Assembly: GCA_029554345.1 (NCBI GenBank) | Contig: JAKPJF010000113.1 | Span: 1-64,000 of the forward strand | Reading direction: 5' to 3' | Source: Spirochaetota bacterium | GTDB taxonomy: Bacteria; Spirochaetota; UBA4802; JAFGJZ01 | DNA: 64,000 nucleotides | Shown here: positions 34,912 through 43,797 of the stretch, in pieces | How the letters are laid out: every line of letters starts with the position of its first letter | How positions within the stretch are numbered: position 1 is the stretch's first letter | Notes under the pieces: generated by a model | Told to the model about the DNA's origin: nothing | Database searches by the model: none | Seen by the model: only the letters and a program-made list of their open reading frames with translations | Translations under genes and position numbers: made by a program

Positions 34912-35706
34912 ATGATAGATTTTCACAACCACACTGAACTTTGCGGACACGCCGAAGGATCTCCCGATGATTATGTAATGACTGCGATAAAACGCGGAAT
35001 CCGGTATTTCGGATTTGCGGATCATGCACCGATTGAAGAATCAATCCGCGGCGGAATAACAATGTCTCCTGAAGAGATTGAAGATTACATCGGGATGACT
35101 AAAGCACTCAAAGAAAAATTTGCAGGACAAATTGAAATTTTTACAGGCTTCGAGGTTGATTATCCGGAATTTGAAGCTTTTGATTCTTCCTATTATAATG
35201 ATGATCGGATTGATTATCTGATCGGTTCATGTCATTTTATCGGCGATTGGCCGATTGATTTTTCTCCTGAGGCGTCTGACGAGGAATACTCCAAAAGAGG
35301 AGTCGATTCGGTATGTGCCGATTATTTCAACAATATGCTGAGTCTCGCTAAATCGGGAAAATACAATATAATCGGTCATTTCGATCTATACAAAAAATTC
35401 GGACACAGACCAGAAAAGGATTTTTCGGATATTATTTCGCAAATCGCGAAAGAAGCCGCGAGGAATGGTACTTCCATCGAAATTAACAGCTCAGGTCTTC
35501 GCAAGCCTGTAAAGGAAATATATCCTTCTTTTGATATAATCAAACTCATAAGCGAAAGCGGAGGAATCTTTACCCTCGGTTCAGATTCGCATCATCCGGA
35601 TGATGTAGCCAAAGATTTTGACAAGTCACGTGAACTTCTGCTTAAAGCAGGTGTTGAAAAAATATCTTATTATAGAAAAAGAAACCGTGTGGAGATTTCA
35701 TTATGA
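34912..35706 (+). CDS. PHP-domain histidinol-phosphatase family protein (HisK-like)
   Basis: A 264-residue polymerase-and-histidinol-phosphatase fold enzyme. Metal-binding motifs are DFHNHTELCGHAEGSPDDYV (residues 3-22), ADHAP (about 37-41), SCHFIGDW, IIGHFDLYKKFG and LGSDSHHPDDV, in the order expected for HisK-type histidinol phosphatases. The enzyme would remove phosphate from L-histidinol phosphate, but no his genes are nearby and the family also covers other phosphatases. It starts immediately after the previous stop and overlaps the next gene. Confidence 0.82.
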   Translation: MIDFHNHTELCGHAEGSPDDYVMTAIKRGIRYFGFADHAPIEESIRGGITMSPEEIEDYIGMTKALKEKFAGQIEIFTGFEVDYPEFEAFDSSYYNDDRIDYLIGSCHFIGDWPIDFSPEASDEEYSKRGVDSVCADYFNNMLSLAKSGKYNIIGHFDLYKKFGHRPEKDFSDIISQIAKEAARNGTSIEINSSGLRKPVKEIYPSFDIIKLISESGGIFTLGSDSHHPDDVAKDFDKSRELLLKAGVEKISYYRKRNRVEISL

Positions 35707-36437
35707 TGCATCTTGAGATGAAGAGACGGCCGAGCGCGCTGTGGTATGTTGATGACGCCGAACTTCCGTTTTTTATCGGTACAGCCGCGAAAAACTGCAA
35801 TACTGCCAATTATCTTGAGTCTAAAGAAAAAATCCGACGAAACGAGAAACATGTTCTCAGATTTGAAACAGGGATATTTCCTGATAAAATATATTTTCTT
35901 GATCAGAAGCATGAAGATAAAGTTTTTGAAGCACGCGAATCTTACGCCGTCGAATCGCTTTATTATGCCGAGGGCGACGCGCTAATCACAGACATTTCAA
36001 ATCACTGTCTGGTGATCAGAACTGCCGATTGTGTTCCCCTGTTTTTTGCGGATAAGAAGAATCATGCTGTTGCTGCAATACATTCGGGCTGGCGAAGTAC
36101 TGCAAAAAATATTGCAGAAAAAACATTTCTTCAAATGAACGCAAAGTACGGGACGGAGCCTTCAGATGTTACTGCATATATTCTTCCGTGCATCGGTGCG
36201 GATTATTACGAAGTCAAGCAGGATGTAGCTTCAATTTTTCCTGAACACATTATTAAAAAAGAAGACAAACTATACTTTGACATCAGAGCTGCGGTTGTTT
36301 CTCAGCTCAGAAAAATCGGCATCGGACGGAATTCCATTTTTGCTGATTACCGCGATACAGTCGGATTCAATGAATCTTTTTTCTCTCATAGAAAAGGTGA
36401 TCTCGGAAGAAATCTGAATTTTATTTATCTAAAGTAA
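35703..36437 (+). CDS. pgeF: PgeF/YfiH-type multicopper-oxidase-like purine nucleoside enzyme
   Basis: A 244-residue protein of the DUF152/Laccase-domain family. Members cleave or phosphorolyse purine nucleosides, and E. coli PgeF also corrects misincorporated amino acids in peptidoglycan precursors. Zinc ligands are seen in the family motifs: QKHEDKVFEA (His), RTADCVPLFFAD (Cys) and AAIHSGWRSTAKNI (His). ILPCIGADYYEV and FFSHRKGDLGRN are the C-terminal family signatures. It overlaps the PHP gene by four bases and converges on DedA with 17 bases of overlap. Confidence 0.85.
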   Translation: MMHLEMKRRPSALWYVDDAELPFFIGTAAKNCNTANYLESKEKIRRNEKHVLRFETGIFPDKIYFLDQKHEDKVFEARESYAVESLYYAEGDALITDISNHCLVIRTADCVPLFFADKKNHAVAAIHSGWRSTAKNIAEKTFLQMNAKYGTEPSDVTAYILPCIGADYYEVKQDVASIFPEHIIKKEDKLYFDIRAAVVSQLRKIGIGRNSIFADYRDTVGFNESFFSHRKGDLGRNLNFIYLK

Positions 36438-37065
36438 TATCTGTTTCAACTATTTCGGCATTAATGAGTTTCTGTTTGATTTTTTTGCAGATAAAATAGA
36501 TTAAAACCGCAAGAGCAATTATAAGCGCGATGCTCCACTTTGTGTTGCTTATCCATTTTGTAAGGTGCTCGCGGTTGCTCGCGCCGAAATAACCGATAGT
36601 TATCCAGATTGGAATGCTGACCAGCGCTGCAAGTCCGTCAATGATTACAAAAGTTCCGAAACCTGCGAATCTTGTCATTCCTGCCGTCAAAAAAATCGGA
36701 GTGCGCAGTCCCGGCAAAAATCTTGCAGTTAAGAGAACCATTTTTCCGTTTTTAGCAAAGCTCTTGACGATACGGTCATACCATGAATGGCTGAGAAGTC
36801 TTTTGCCCAATCTTGTATTGAAAAGACTTTCTCCGAAAAATCGGCCCATATTGTAAACGATAATATCACCGATCAGTACGCCGAAAAAACATATAATTCC
36901 CATTAAAAGGGGATGAGTGTATCCGAGACCTGATATAATTCCGCCGACAAGGATGGTTATATCTTCGGGAATAGGAAGACCGAATCCGCAGAGAAGAAGG
37001 ACTCCGAATACTGAAATGTAGCCGAAAGAGGAGTAGAAATTAATCATCGTATCAATTGAAAACAT
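36421..37065 (-). CDS. DedA-family inner-membrane protein
   Basis: A 214-residue multi-pass protein. The signature FGLPIPEDITILVGGIISGLGY (about residues 28-49) and the loop GRFFGESLFNTRLGKR then FLPGLRTPIFLTAGMTRF match DedA/SNARE-associated proteins, which act as undecaprenyl phosphate or phospholipid flippases in several bacteria. AAGGTG precedes the ATG by a normal spacing. Its 3' end overlaps pgeF by 17 bases on the opposite strand. Confidence 0.88.
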   Translation of the reverse strand: MFSIDTMINFYSSFGYISVFGVLLLCGFGLPIPEDITILVGGIISGLGYTHPLLMGIICFFGVLIGDIIVYNMGRFFGESLFNTRLGKRLLSHSWYDRIVKSFAKNGKMVLLTARFLPGLRTPIFLTAGMTRFAGFGTFVIIDGLAALVSIPIWITIGYFGASNREHLTKWISNTKWSIALIIALAVLIYFICKKIKQKLINAEIVETDITLDK

Positions 37066-37159
37066 CGTTCACCTTAAGTCATATTTTTAAATCAGTCTTA
37101 AATTAATCAAATGTTTTTCAAAAGACGGTATTTTGAAGAGATGGTGAGAATAATAAAAT

Positions 37160-37182
37160 ATGCCGGACATTAAGTCCGGCAT
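37160..37182 (-). terminator. terminator for the metallo-beta-lactamase-fold gene
   Basis: Perfect nine-base stem ATGCCGGAC / GTCCGGCAT with a five-base loop. On the minus strand it is followed by ATTTTATTATT, seven bases after the stop at 37189. Confidence 0.8.
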
Positions 37183-37188
37183 GGTGTT

Positions 37189-38064
37189 CTATTTTTTTAA
37201 AGGAGTAAAATCAAAACCGTCGGTAGTCTTTGAAATCGAACCTACACCCGGAAAATCAATATGCACTGCAGCAACATTGATTTTATCTTTTGCAAGTTTT
37301 TTGAGCAGTTTCTTTCTCATTTTTGCCGCTTTATCCAAATCTGTATCATATACAAGAGAATATTCCGGATGAATCAGCTGAACCGACTGAATGTGCATAA
37401 AATCACCGGCGAAAAGAAGTTTTTCTCCGTTTGATTCAAGAAGAAATCCCGAATGACCGGGAGTATGTCCTTTCATGTCAACTGAAGTGATTCCGTCGGC
37501 AACTTTGTCGCCTAATGAAAAAGTTTTGATTTTAGCTGAATAAAGCTTCAGCATCTGATTCGCAGGAACGAAATATTTTTTGTATTCGGCCGGAATCTTT
37601 TCGAGTCCGCTGTCTTCGTAAAGAGGTTTTTCTTCTTTAGAAATCATTATTTCCGCGTTAGGGAAAACAGCTTTTCCATTTTTGATAAGACCTGCTACAT
37701 GATCGAAGTGACCGTGAGTGATGAGAATCAGATTTACCATGTCAGGAGTAATTCCGGATTGTTTCATTTTGGAAATGAGTTTTCCGCCGTCTCCCATTCC
37801 AGTGTCGATTAGTATGATCTGTTTATCTGTTTTTAAAAGGAATACGTTTACATCAGCTTTCTTCTTTCCATCAGGCATGTATTTTTTTAATTCATCAGCA
37901 TTTGCGTTTTTAATCAGTTCGCTTTGCATTTCTACAGTCGAATCAGCAATAGCCGTTACAGAAACACTTCCCACTTTGAATTCAAAAGTGTCTTTTGAAG
38001 CAGAATGAGAAAATGAAAAGATAAGAAAAGATAAGAAAGTGAAACAGAATAATTTTTTTAACAT
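37189..38064 (-). CDS. exported metallo-beta-lactamase-fold hydrolase
   Basis: A 291-residue exported hydrolase (signal peptide MLKKLFCFTFLSFLIFSFSHSA). The zinc motif LITHGHFDHVAG and the later GHTPGHSGF and FAGDFMH segments match the MBL-fold group that includes quorum-quenching lactonases. Substrate is unknown; the active site would lie in the periplasm. ATG 38064 follows a GGGGGA Shine-Dalgarno site and gives a good signal peptide; an upstream in-frame ATG at 38115 would place a polar stretch before it. A terminator follows the stop. Confidence 0.87.
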   Translation of the reverse strand: MLKKLFCFTFLSFLIFSFSHSASKDTFEFKVGSVSVTAIADSTVEMQSELIKNANADELKKYMPDGKKKADVNVFLLKTDKQIILIDTGMGDGGKLISKMKQSGITPDMVNLILITHGHFDHVAGLIKNGKAVFPNAEIMISKEEKPLYEDSGLEKIPAEYKKYFVPANQMLKLYSAKIKTFSLGDKVADGITSVDMKGHTPGHSGFLLESNGEKLLFAGDFMHIQSVQLIHPEYSLVYDTDLDKAAKMRKKLLKKLAKDKINVAAVHIDFPGVGSISKTTDGFDFTPLKK

Positions 38065-38225
38065 AAAAGTTTCCCCCTTTTCTGAACAAGTAACATAGAG
38101 CCGAATTGCCGTCAAGATAATAGAGTAAAAAAACTATAGCAATTTAGCTGAATTTTGCCGTTTTCGTTTTAAGTGCTTGTCAAATTGAGCTTTTATCATG
38201 ATTTTATATCCTAAAGGGGATTTTG

Positions 38226-39107
38226 ATGAAAACTTATATTGACTGCCTTCCTTGTTTTTTCAGACAGGCGGTTGATGCCTGCAAAAAGGCAGAGCTTGGC
38301 GAAAAAGAAACAAAGATAATAATAGAAAAAGCCGCAAAGGTAATAAGAAAAATCCCGATGGATGTTCCGCCTCCAGCAGTCGCTTATGAAATAAACTCGC
38401 TTGTTAACAAGGCTTCCGGAAGAAAAGATTTTTATGAAGAAGAAAAGAAAAAGAGCAATGACGCCGTTCTCGGCATTTACTCGAAGTGCATGAAGAAAAT
38501 AGAAAAGTCGAAGGATCCGCTTCTTGCGGCAGTTGAACTGGCCATCGCCGGAAACATAATCGATTTCGGCATAATGAATAAAATTGATATTGATAAGGAA
38601 GTTTCGAAGATAATAAATTCTGAAGAAAAAATGCTGAAGCACGCTGATAAAAAATATTTTGCATATGCCCAGTTTGCGAAGTGTGTCGAAAAATCCGCGA
38701 CTATTCTTTTCCTTGGCGATAACGCGGGTGAAATAGTTTTTGACAAGATGCTGATAGAAACCATAAAGAAAAAATATCCGCGAAAAAAAATAGTTTATGC
38801 AGTTAAAGCTCAGCCGATTCTTAACGATTCCTTAAAGGAAGATGCGTTATATTGCGGTTTGGATTCTTTCGCAGAAATAATCACATCAGGCTCTGTCATT
38901 CCGGGTACTATAGCCGAAAGGTGTTCGAAAGATTTCGCGGAATATCTTTCGCAGGCGGGAATGGTCATCAGCAAGGGGCAGGGGAATTTCGAGTCATTCA
39001 TTTCAGACAAACCGGTCTTCTATCTGTTTATGGCAAAATGTCATGTTGTCGCGAATGAAATCGGATGCGCACAGGGAACAATAAATCTTTATTATAACGG
39101 AAAGTAA
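38226..39107 (+). CDS. DUF89/ARMT1-family protein
   Basis: A 293-residue metal-dependent phosphatase or methyltransferase-like protein of the DUF89 family. It starts with the cysteine-rich DCLPCFFRQAVDA, and the central FLGDNAGEIVFDKMLIE (about residues 161-177) is the conserved core with Asp and Asn ligands. SKGQGNFESF and AKCHVVANEIGC are further family motifs. Bacterial and plant members clean up damaged or excess metabolite phosphates. ATG 38226 follows AAGGGGA; the TTG one codon earlier is less likely. The next gene begins two bases after its stop. Confidence 0.87.
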   Translation: MKTYIDCLPCFFRQAVDACKKAELGEKETKIIIEKAAKVIRKIPMDVPPPAVAYEINSLVNKASGRKDFYEEEKKKSNDAVLGIYSKCMKKIEKSKDPLLAAVELAIAGNIIDFGIMNKIDIDKEVSKIINSEEKMLKHADKKYFAYAQFAKCVEKSATILFLGDNAGEIVFDKMLIETIKKKYPRKKIVYAVKAQPILNDSLKEDALYCGLDSFAEIITSGSVIPGTIAERCSKDFAEYLSQAGMVISKGQGNFESFISDKPVFYLFMAKCHVVANEIGCAQGTINLYYNGK

Positions 39108-39108
39108 C

Positions 39109-39936
39109 ATGATTATTAACTGGAACCTCGATCCCGAAATTTTGAGAATAGGCGGATTTTCTCTAAGATATTATTCTATTCTGTTTGCAGGAGGAATTTA
39201 TTTTGCTTATCTTATAGTGAAACATATTTATGCAAAAAACAGCATGGACATCAAGAAGCTTGAAAGCATCTCCGTACATGTGTTTCTCGGTCTCATCATC
39301 GGAGCGCGTCTCGGACATAGTCTTTTTTATGATTTTGCATATTATTCAAAACATATCGCGGAAATCTTTCTGCCGTTTTCCGTAACAGAATCAGGAATAA
39401 GTTTTACCGGATATCAGGGGCTTTCGAGTCACGGCGGAGGAATCGGAATAATTGTCTCGCTTTTGATATGGAAACTTCGTTCGGCTGAAAACAAACTGTT
39501 TCCGGCATTGGACGCGATTGCTGTAGCGGCGCCTCTTACTGCTGCATGCATCAGGCTCGGCAATTTTATGAACTCGGAAATTATCGGCAAACCGACTGAC
39601 GGAACATGGGGAGTTGCTTTCGCGCGTGTAGATTATATACCGCGTCATCCCGGACAGCTTTATGAATCATTGTTTTATTTCTGTCTTTTCGGCATCATGC
39701 TTTTTTTATACAAAAAGACGCGGATGTTTGCGGAGAATGGTAAGCTCTTCGGAATATTTCTCACAGCAGTGTTTATTTTCAGAATCATCATAGAAACGGT
39801 GAAAGAAAATCAGAGCGCATTTGAATCATCTATGCCGCTAAACATGGGACAGATTCTCAGCATTCCTTTTATTATGGTTGGTCTTGTTCTGATATTCAGA
39901 GACAAGATCAAGTACTTTGAATCGAAGAAGAAATAA
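39109..39936 (+). CDS. lgt: phosphatidylglycerol-prolipoprotein diacylglyceryl transferase
   Basis: Transfers a diacylglyceryl group to the lipobox cysteine of prolipoproteins, the first step in lipoprotein maturation. The 275-residue multi-pass protein has the Lgt signature GLSSHGGGIGIIVSL and HPGQLYESLFYF, with RLGNFMNSEIIGKPTDGTWGVAF between, and a C-terminal FRIIIETVKENQ helix. The window encodes several lipoprotein substrates with clear lipoboxes. It starts one base after the DUF89 stop, so the two are probably cotranscribed. Confidence 0.94.
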   Translation: MIINWNLDPEILRIGGFSLRYYSILFAGGIYFAYLIVKHIYAKNSMDIKKLESISVHVFLGLIIGARLGHSLFYDFAYYSKHIAEIFLPFSVTESGISFTGYQGLSSHGGGIGIIVSLLIWKLRSAENKLFPALDAIAVAAPLTAACIRLGNFMNSEIIGKPTDGTWGVAFARVDYIPRHPGQLYESLFYFCLFGIMLFLYKKTRMFAENGKLFGIFLTAVFIFRIIIETVKENQSAFESSMPLNMGQILSIPFIMVGLVLIFRDKIKYFESKKK

Positions 39937-39952
39937 GGGGGAAGGTATGGAG

Positions 39953-41521
39953 TTATCCATTTTCCGCCACATTAAAAGTCTTTACGACTGACATCATTTC
40001 TTTAGAAAGCTTTGTCAGGTTGTCAATTGATACTGACGCCTGTTCTGTCATTGCAGTGTTTGACTGCGACAGCGAATCAAGGTCATCAGTTGATTCACGT
40101 ATTGATGCCACTCCATGATCCTGTTCTGCTGTAGATATGGCGATTTCGGATGTCATGCGCGCCATTTCCTCCATCATTCCGGCAATCTTTTTTAAGAGCT
40201 CGCCGTTGCGGTTTACATTGTTGCTTCCCGCGGTCACGCGCTCCGTCATCTCATTGATAAGTTGACCTATTTCTTTTGACGCGGCGCTTGTCCGGGTCGC
40301 GAGATTTCTCACTTCGCCTGCGACGACGGCGAAACCTCTGCCGTGTTCACCGGCACGCGCCGCTTCAACAGCCGCGTTGAGCGCTAAAAGATTTGTCTGA
40401 AAAGATATTTCATTTATGAGTTCAAGTATCTCGGTGATCCGGTGATTAGATTCGTTGATTTCACTCATAACCTTAATTGTTTTTCCGGCATTGGAACTTC
40501 CTTCTGTAACGAGATTTTTGACCTCATTTGCATAGTTCGAAGATGCACGCGCTGATTCGGCGCTCTGTTTGATTGAAACAGAGCTTTCTTCTATTGCTGC
40601 GGCGATGTGCTGAACCGAAGCGCTTTGTTTAATGGAACCATCGCTGATTTCAGAATTGACCACTGCAAGATCTTCGATTGATGAAGATAAAGTCTTTGCG
40701 TACTTGTCAATCGAACCGACTACATTTCTGAAATTTGAAATCGTATCGTTGATTGATCCAGTTAGTTCGCCGATTTCATCACTGCGTCCGGGATCGGTTT
40801 TAATGCTGAGATTTCCCTGAGCGATTTTGGATAGGGAAGTTTTGAGTATGTCGAGTCTTCTGGTAAGAAGTTTCCGCATGAGAAGCCAAACAAAAGAACA
40901 GAAAAAGATAACGCTTAAGACAGATACGGCAATTGTTTTTATGACAAATGTTCCGAAAAATCCCGACTCGCGTGAATTTAAAAAGGCCTTTGGAATGCCG
41001 ACAAAATAGATTCCCGTTACCTTGCCGCTATTGTCTTTCAGAGGATCGTATGCAGTATAATAAGGTTCGCCGAGAATCATTGCTTCTCCGACAAACTTAC
41101 GTCCATGCATTACAGGTTCATACGCCGCGCTGTCTTTGCCGAGTTTTGTTCCGACTGCGCGTGAGCCGTCAGGTTTTTTTATGTTGGTTATAAGCCGCTT
41201 GAAATCATCTCCGTCGAGAGCGAAAAGAGTTGCGGCAACTTCAAGGTCTTTTCCTATTTCATCAACCGGTTCGAAACATTCTTCAACCGGTTTACCATTT
41301 TCGTCGAGCAGTGTGTTTCCGAAAAGATTCAGCGTGCCGAAATATTCCTTTAAATATATTTTCATTGCATTGATGTCTCCGCTGAGTTTCGCATCGGCAG
41401 ACATTCCGATAATTCCTTTTCGGTACTCTCCAAGAGAGTAGAATGATACGGCGGTAACAGAAATTAGTACTATAAAAATAGTCTGAAAAAGAAGTATTTT
41501 TGAAATTGAAAGAGATTTCAT
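39953..41521 (-). CDS. methyl-accepting chemotaxis protein with extracytoplasmic Cache domain
   Basis: A 522-residue chemoreceptor. TM1 lies at about residues 9-28 and TM2 at about 180-202. Between them is a Cache-type ligand domain with [44 protein letters not shown] (about residues 97-140). A HAMP domain and a methyl-accepting signalling domain follow, with the hairpin tip [41 protein letters not shown]. Ligand unknown. I chose ATG 41521 because of GAGGT upstream and because it puts the TM helix at the N-terminus; an in-frame ATG at 41578 adds an unlikely leader. Indicates a motile or sensing cell. Confidence 0.9.
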   Translation of the reverse strand: MKSLSISKILLFQTIFIVLISVTAVSFYSLGEYRKGIIGMSADAKLSGDINAMKIYLKEYFGTLNLFGNTLLDENGKPVEECFEPVDEIGKDLEVAATLFALDGDDFKRLITNIKKPDGSRAVGTKLGKDSAAYEPVMHGRKFVGEAMILGEPYYTAYDPLKDNSGKVTGIYFVGIPKAFLNSRESGFFGTFVIKTIAVSVLSVIFFCSFVWLLMRKLLTRRLDILKTSLSKIAQGNLSIKTDPGRSDEIGELTGSINDTISNFRNVVGSIDKYAKTLSSSIEDLAVVNSEISDGSIKQSASVQHIAAAIEESSVSIKQSAESARASSNYANEVKNLVTEGSSNAGKTIKVMSEINESNHRITEILELINEISFQTNLLALNAAVEAARAGEHGRGFAVVAGEVRNLATRTSAASKEIGQLINEMTERVTAGSNNVNRNGELLKKIAGMMEEMARMTSEIAISTAEQDHGVASIRESTDDLDSLSQSNTAMTEQASVSIDNLTKLSKEMMSVVKTFNVAENG

Positions 41522-41628
41522 TAGAGACACCTCAGTAGAAGCAATGAAACAATAATGACAACATGGTGATGGTATCATGAGAGGGTGAATTAATCAAGAT
41601 AAAAGGTATGCCCTAAAGCCAGGCGGGC

Positions 41629-41965
41629 TCGAAAGGCTTCGATACTTCCGAGTGTCGGAATACAATCAAAGGCTTCGCCTTTGTAATTCTGGTTTCGCAT
41701 GGATCATGCGATAATATTCAAAGGGACGAGGGGCTCGTCCTCGGCGATTTTGACATCCTGTCATCGCCTCGCTCGTGCTCATCGTGAGCACACGGCCGCT
41801 CATCATCCTGTGCGCCAGGATGGCGCGAATCCAACGCGGACAGGAAGTCCATAAGCGTTGGACAGAGAGATCCCATTCCCGGCTTTTGTCGCGACAGAAC
41901 TATCGCGCATTTCTTCGAAATGACAGCGATAGTCTGCGCGAATAAAGTATTCGGCTTCGCCGAAT
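41629..41965. repeat. array of back-to-back perfect short hairpins, gene-free
   Basis: This stretch has no convincing gene. At least eleven perfect inverted repeats, mostly 5-7 bp arms with three-base loops, follow each other at about 17-30 base spacing: 41629-41642, 41646-41660, 41667-41683, 41696-41710, 41724-41740, 41751-41763, 41775-41791, 41804-41822, 41831-41861 (two nested stems), 41900-41932 (two nested stems) and 41949-41965. A TGTCGCGACA palindrome is at 41887-41896. The last hairpin is followed by a T-rich tract. The stretch is visibly richer in G and C than its surroundings. It could be a palindromic-element cluster (REP/BIME-like) or a structured RNA. The whole gap 41522-42271 is otherwise empty. 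Confidence 0.75.
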
Positions 41966-42023
41966 GTTTTAGTTTTTTTGATATAATTCTCTTTTTGCTG
42001 AAGCAGTAAAATTTATGAAAAAA

Positions 42024-42072
42024 TTCTCTTTCCCGGTCTCTCCTTTAATAAAGGAGAGACCGGGAAAGAGAA
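42024..42072. repeat. 24-bp-arm perfect inverted repeat
   Basis: Arms at 42024-42047 and 42049-42072 are exact reverse complements around a single central A. The arm begins TTCTCTTTCCCGGTCTCTCC. Such a long perfect arm exceeds ordinary terminators and suggests a mobile palindromic element or an extruding DNA hairpin. No T tract follows. Confidence 0.85.
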
Positions 42073-42098
42073 ATAATCTATTGATTCAGTTGTGTAAG

Positions 42099-42121
42099 CC
42101 CCTCTTTATTTCAAAGAGGGG
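42099..42121. repeat. short inverted repeat, possible terminator-like hairpin
   Basis: Nine-base arms CCCCTCTTT / AAAGAGGGG with a five-base loop, followed by GTTTGTGG. It lacks a proper T tract and probably belongs to the palindromic cluster upstream. Confidence 0.65.
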
Positions 42122-42271
42122 TTTGTGGTGATTAATCTTCATTCTCCAATTGATAATTTAAAGAATTTAAACGGTAATTTGAGATGGCTAAATATTTAAT
42201 ACTAATCAATAAATATTTGACTTGAATCTGATTAATCGTTTACAATCCGTTTGATAAGGAGAAATTTCATT

Positions 42272-42946
42272 ATGCTAAAAATTCTACGTTTTACTGCAGT
42301 ATTGTCGGTAATGCTTTTTTTGTTTTCTGCTTCGGTTATAGGCGCTCCGAGTATTGATGATACGATAAAGACTGACATAGTGGTTGTGTTTAATCCCAAG
42401 ATTAAAAGTATGCAGCATACCGCTGTGGCTCTTCTTCCTTTCATTTATAATAAAGCCGACGGCACAGAAGTTTCATTTCAGAAAACTGTAACCGAAAATT
42501 ACCGCGGTGCATTTGAAACATATTTTATTAAAACAGGTTTTGATATCATTGACCGTGACCAGATTGACAAAATACTGAACGAGCAGCAGTTTGCGATGAC
42601 CGGGATATCCAAAGATGATCAGAAAAGGCTCGGTAAACTTCTCAATGCGGACAGCCTCGTGATTGCCCAGCTGAATAATTATGACATGGTTCCTGTTTCA
42701 GGAACTGAAACTGTTTCGAAAGGGCTTCTTTCTCCATCCGGTGACAGAAAATATAATGGATACATTGCCCTGACTCTTAAAGCAATACATGTTGAAACTG
42801 GAGTTCTTATCTGGAAGATGAATTTATCCGCAACAATAACCGATATGCCGGGAAACAATTACAGCGCGTATTATGATCGTGCGCTCAAGCGTATTTGCGG
42901 TGAAGCGGTAGACATGTTTATTCGCGAATATGGAAAATTAAAGTAA
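42272..42946 (+). CDS. exported CsgG-like protein
   Basis: A 224-residue exported protein (signal peptide about residues 1-23, ending SVIGAP; no lipobox Cys). The body matches the CsgG/TolB-N type fold: TAVALLPFIY, then IDRDQIDKILNEQQFAMTGISKD, then LLNADSLVIAQL, the pattern seen in CsgG and in many regulators of lipoprotein assembly or curli-like export. Specific role unknown. ATG 42272 has AAGGAG upstream; an in-frame TTG at 42251 does not. It lies just after the palindromic cluster and before a DUF4846 remnant. Confidence 0.8.
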   Translation: MLKILRFTAVLSVMLFLFSASVIGAPSIDDTIKTDIVVVFNPKIKSMQHTAVALLPFIYNKADGTEVSFQKTVTENYRGAFETYFIKTGFDIIDRDQIDKILNEQQFAMTGISKDDQKRLGKLLNADSLVIAQLNNYDMVPVSGTETVSKGLLSPSGDRKYNGYIALTLKAIHVETGVLIWKMNLSATITDMPGNNYSAYYDRALKRICGEAVDMFIREYGKLK

Positions 42947-42963
42947 GGAAAGTAAGAGACTGA

Positions 42964-43068
42964 GGCTGATAGTTTTCAGAAGTATCTGAGAAATTATAAA
43001 CTTAAAAATATGGAACTCCTGTGAAGATTATCGACGGAATTTTAAAGTGCCGGCATGATGTTCATTGG
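42964..43068 (+). pseudogene. decayed fragment of a DUF4846 gene
   Basis: This 105-base stretch aligns with 46141-46246 inside the intact DUF4846 gene: by hand about 18 differences including a one-base deletion in an A run, roughly 83% identity. Sharp ends lie at GGCTGATAGTTTTCAG and at GATGTTCATTG. The deletion breaks the frame. It is a direct-repeat remnant about 3.2 kb before the intact copy. Confidence 0.82.
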
Positions 43069-43100
43069 TTTTGACTGTTATATTTATTGAGAAAAAGCAT

Positions 43101-43138
43101 CGTATATGGATATTGTATTTAATTAATACCCATATACG
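43101..43138 (-). terminator. possible terminator for the lipoprotein cassette
   Basis: Nine-base arms CGTATATGG (43101-43109) and CCATATACG (43130-43138) pair across a 20-base loop. On the minus strand the stem is followed by ATGCTTTTTCTC, just after the stop at 43156. The long loop lowers confidence. Confidence 0.45.
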
Positions 43139-43155
43139 TTTTGCGTAATGTGAAT

Positions 43156-43776
43156 TTATTTAAGAGTTTTGGTATTTTTGCCAATATCTTTTACGATATA
43201 CTCTGAAAATATTTGAAAAGCTTCTTCCGGACTATAAATTCCACCGATAGCAAACCCGTCTTTTACCCATTGCGGATTATATTTGGCATGAGCGATTTCA
43301 TTTCCTGAAGGAAATTCAAATAGCTGAGCTATTGTTGAACATTGATATAAATCGGCTGTAGTATCAGTATCAATCTCAAGAAAAAGAGGAACCCATATTA
43401 CGTATAGATAGTCAACTTTGAGTTTTGATGCGATTTCGCGTAATGAAGCAACATCCGTCTTGGAATAATTTTCATTGATCTCTGATGATATTACCATTCC
43501 GTATGGACCTTTAATTTTCTGCGGATAATCCGGGATAAGCTTCATTGTTTCAGTCTGTTTGACAACATTGAAAGTAGAAGACTTTATTAATTCAGTTTCA
43601 ATGGCTGATACAAACAATAAGCTTATATCTTTGTATTTGGGTTCGGCGCATATAACGGCGATTCTGCTGTTTGGTTTTACATCTTTTTTTAAAAATACAT
43701 GATCTACTACGCAGCTTGTTGTTAAGAAAAGCAGAGAGCAAAAAAAGATCTTCAGCATTAAACTAATTTTTTTCAT
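43156..43776 (-). CDS. lipoprotein, member 1 of a related pair
   Basis: A 206-residue lipoprotein with lipobox LLFLTTSC (Cys about 22). The body has RIAVICAEPKYKDISLLFVSAIETELIKSSTFNVVKQTETM and KLKVDYLYVIWVPLFL, a pattern like the CsgG/TolB-N fold. The same elements, in the same order, occur in the neighbouring lipoprotein at 43798-44433, so the two are probably paralogues. GGAG precedes the ATG. Function unknown. Confidence 0.75.
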   Translation of the reverse strand: MKKISLMLKIFFCSLLFLTTSCVVDHVFLKKDVKPNSRIAVICAEPKYKDISLLFVSAIETELIKSSTFNVVKQTETMKLIPDYPQKIKGPYGMVISSEINENYSKTDVASLREIASKLKVDYLYVIWVPLFLEIDTDTTADLYQCSTIAQLFEFPSGNEIAHAKYNPQWVKDGFAIGGIYSPEEAFQIFSEYIVKDIGKNTKTLK

Positions 43777-43797
43777 TTATTATCTCCAATAGTTTTA

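Noticed and set aside
38211-38664. Long antisense open frames within the DUF89 gene
   Set aside because: They mirror a well-supported family protein on the other strand and have no recognisable domain or ribosome site.
41136-41441. 101-codon plus-strand frame over the chemotaxis receptor
   Set aside because: The receptor frame on the minus strand is complete with domains in order; this is a shadow.
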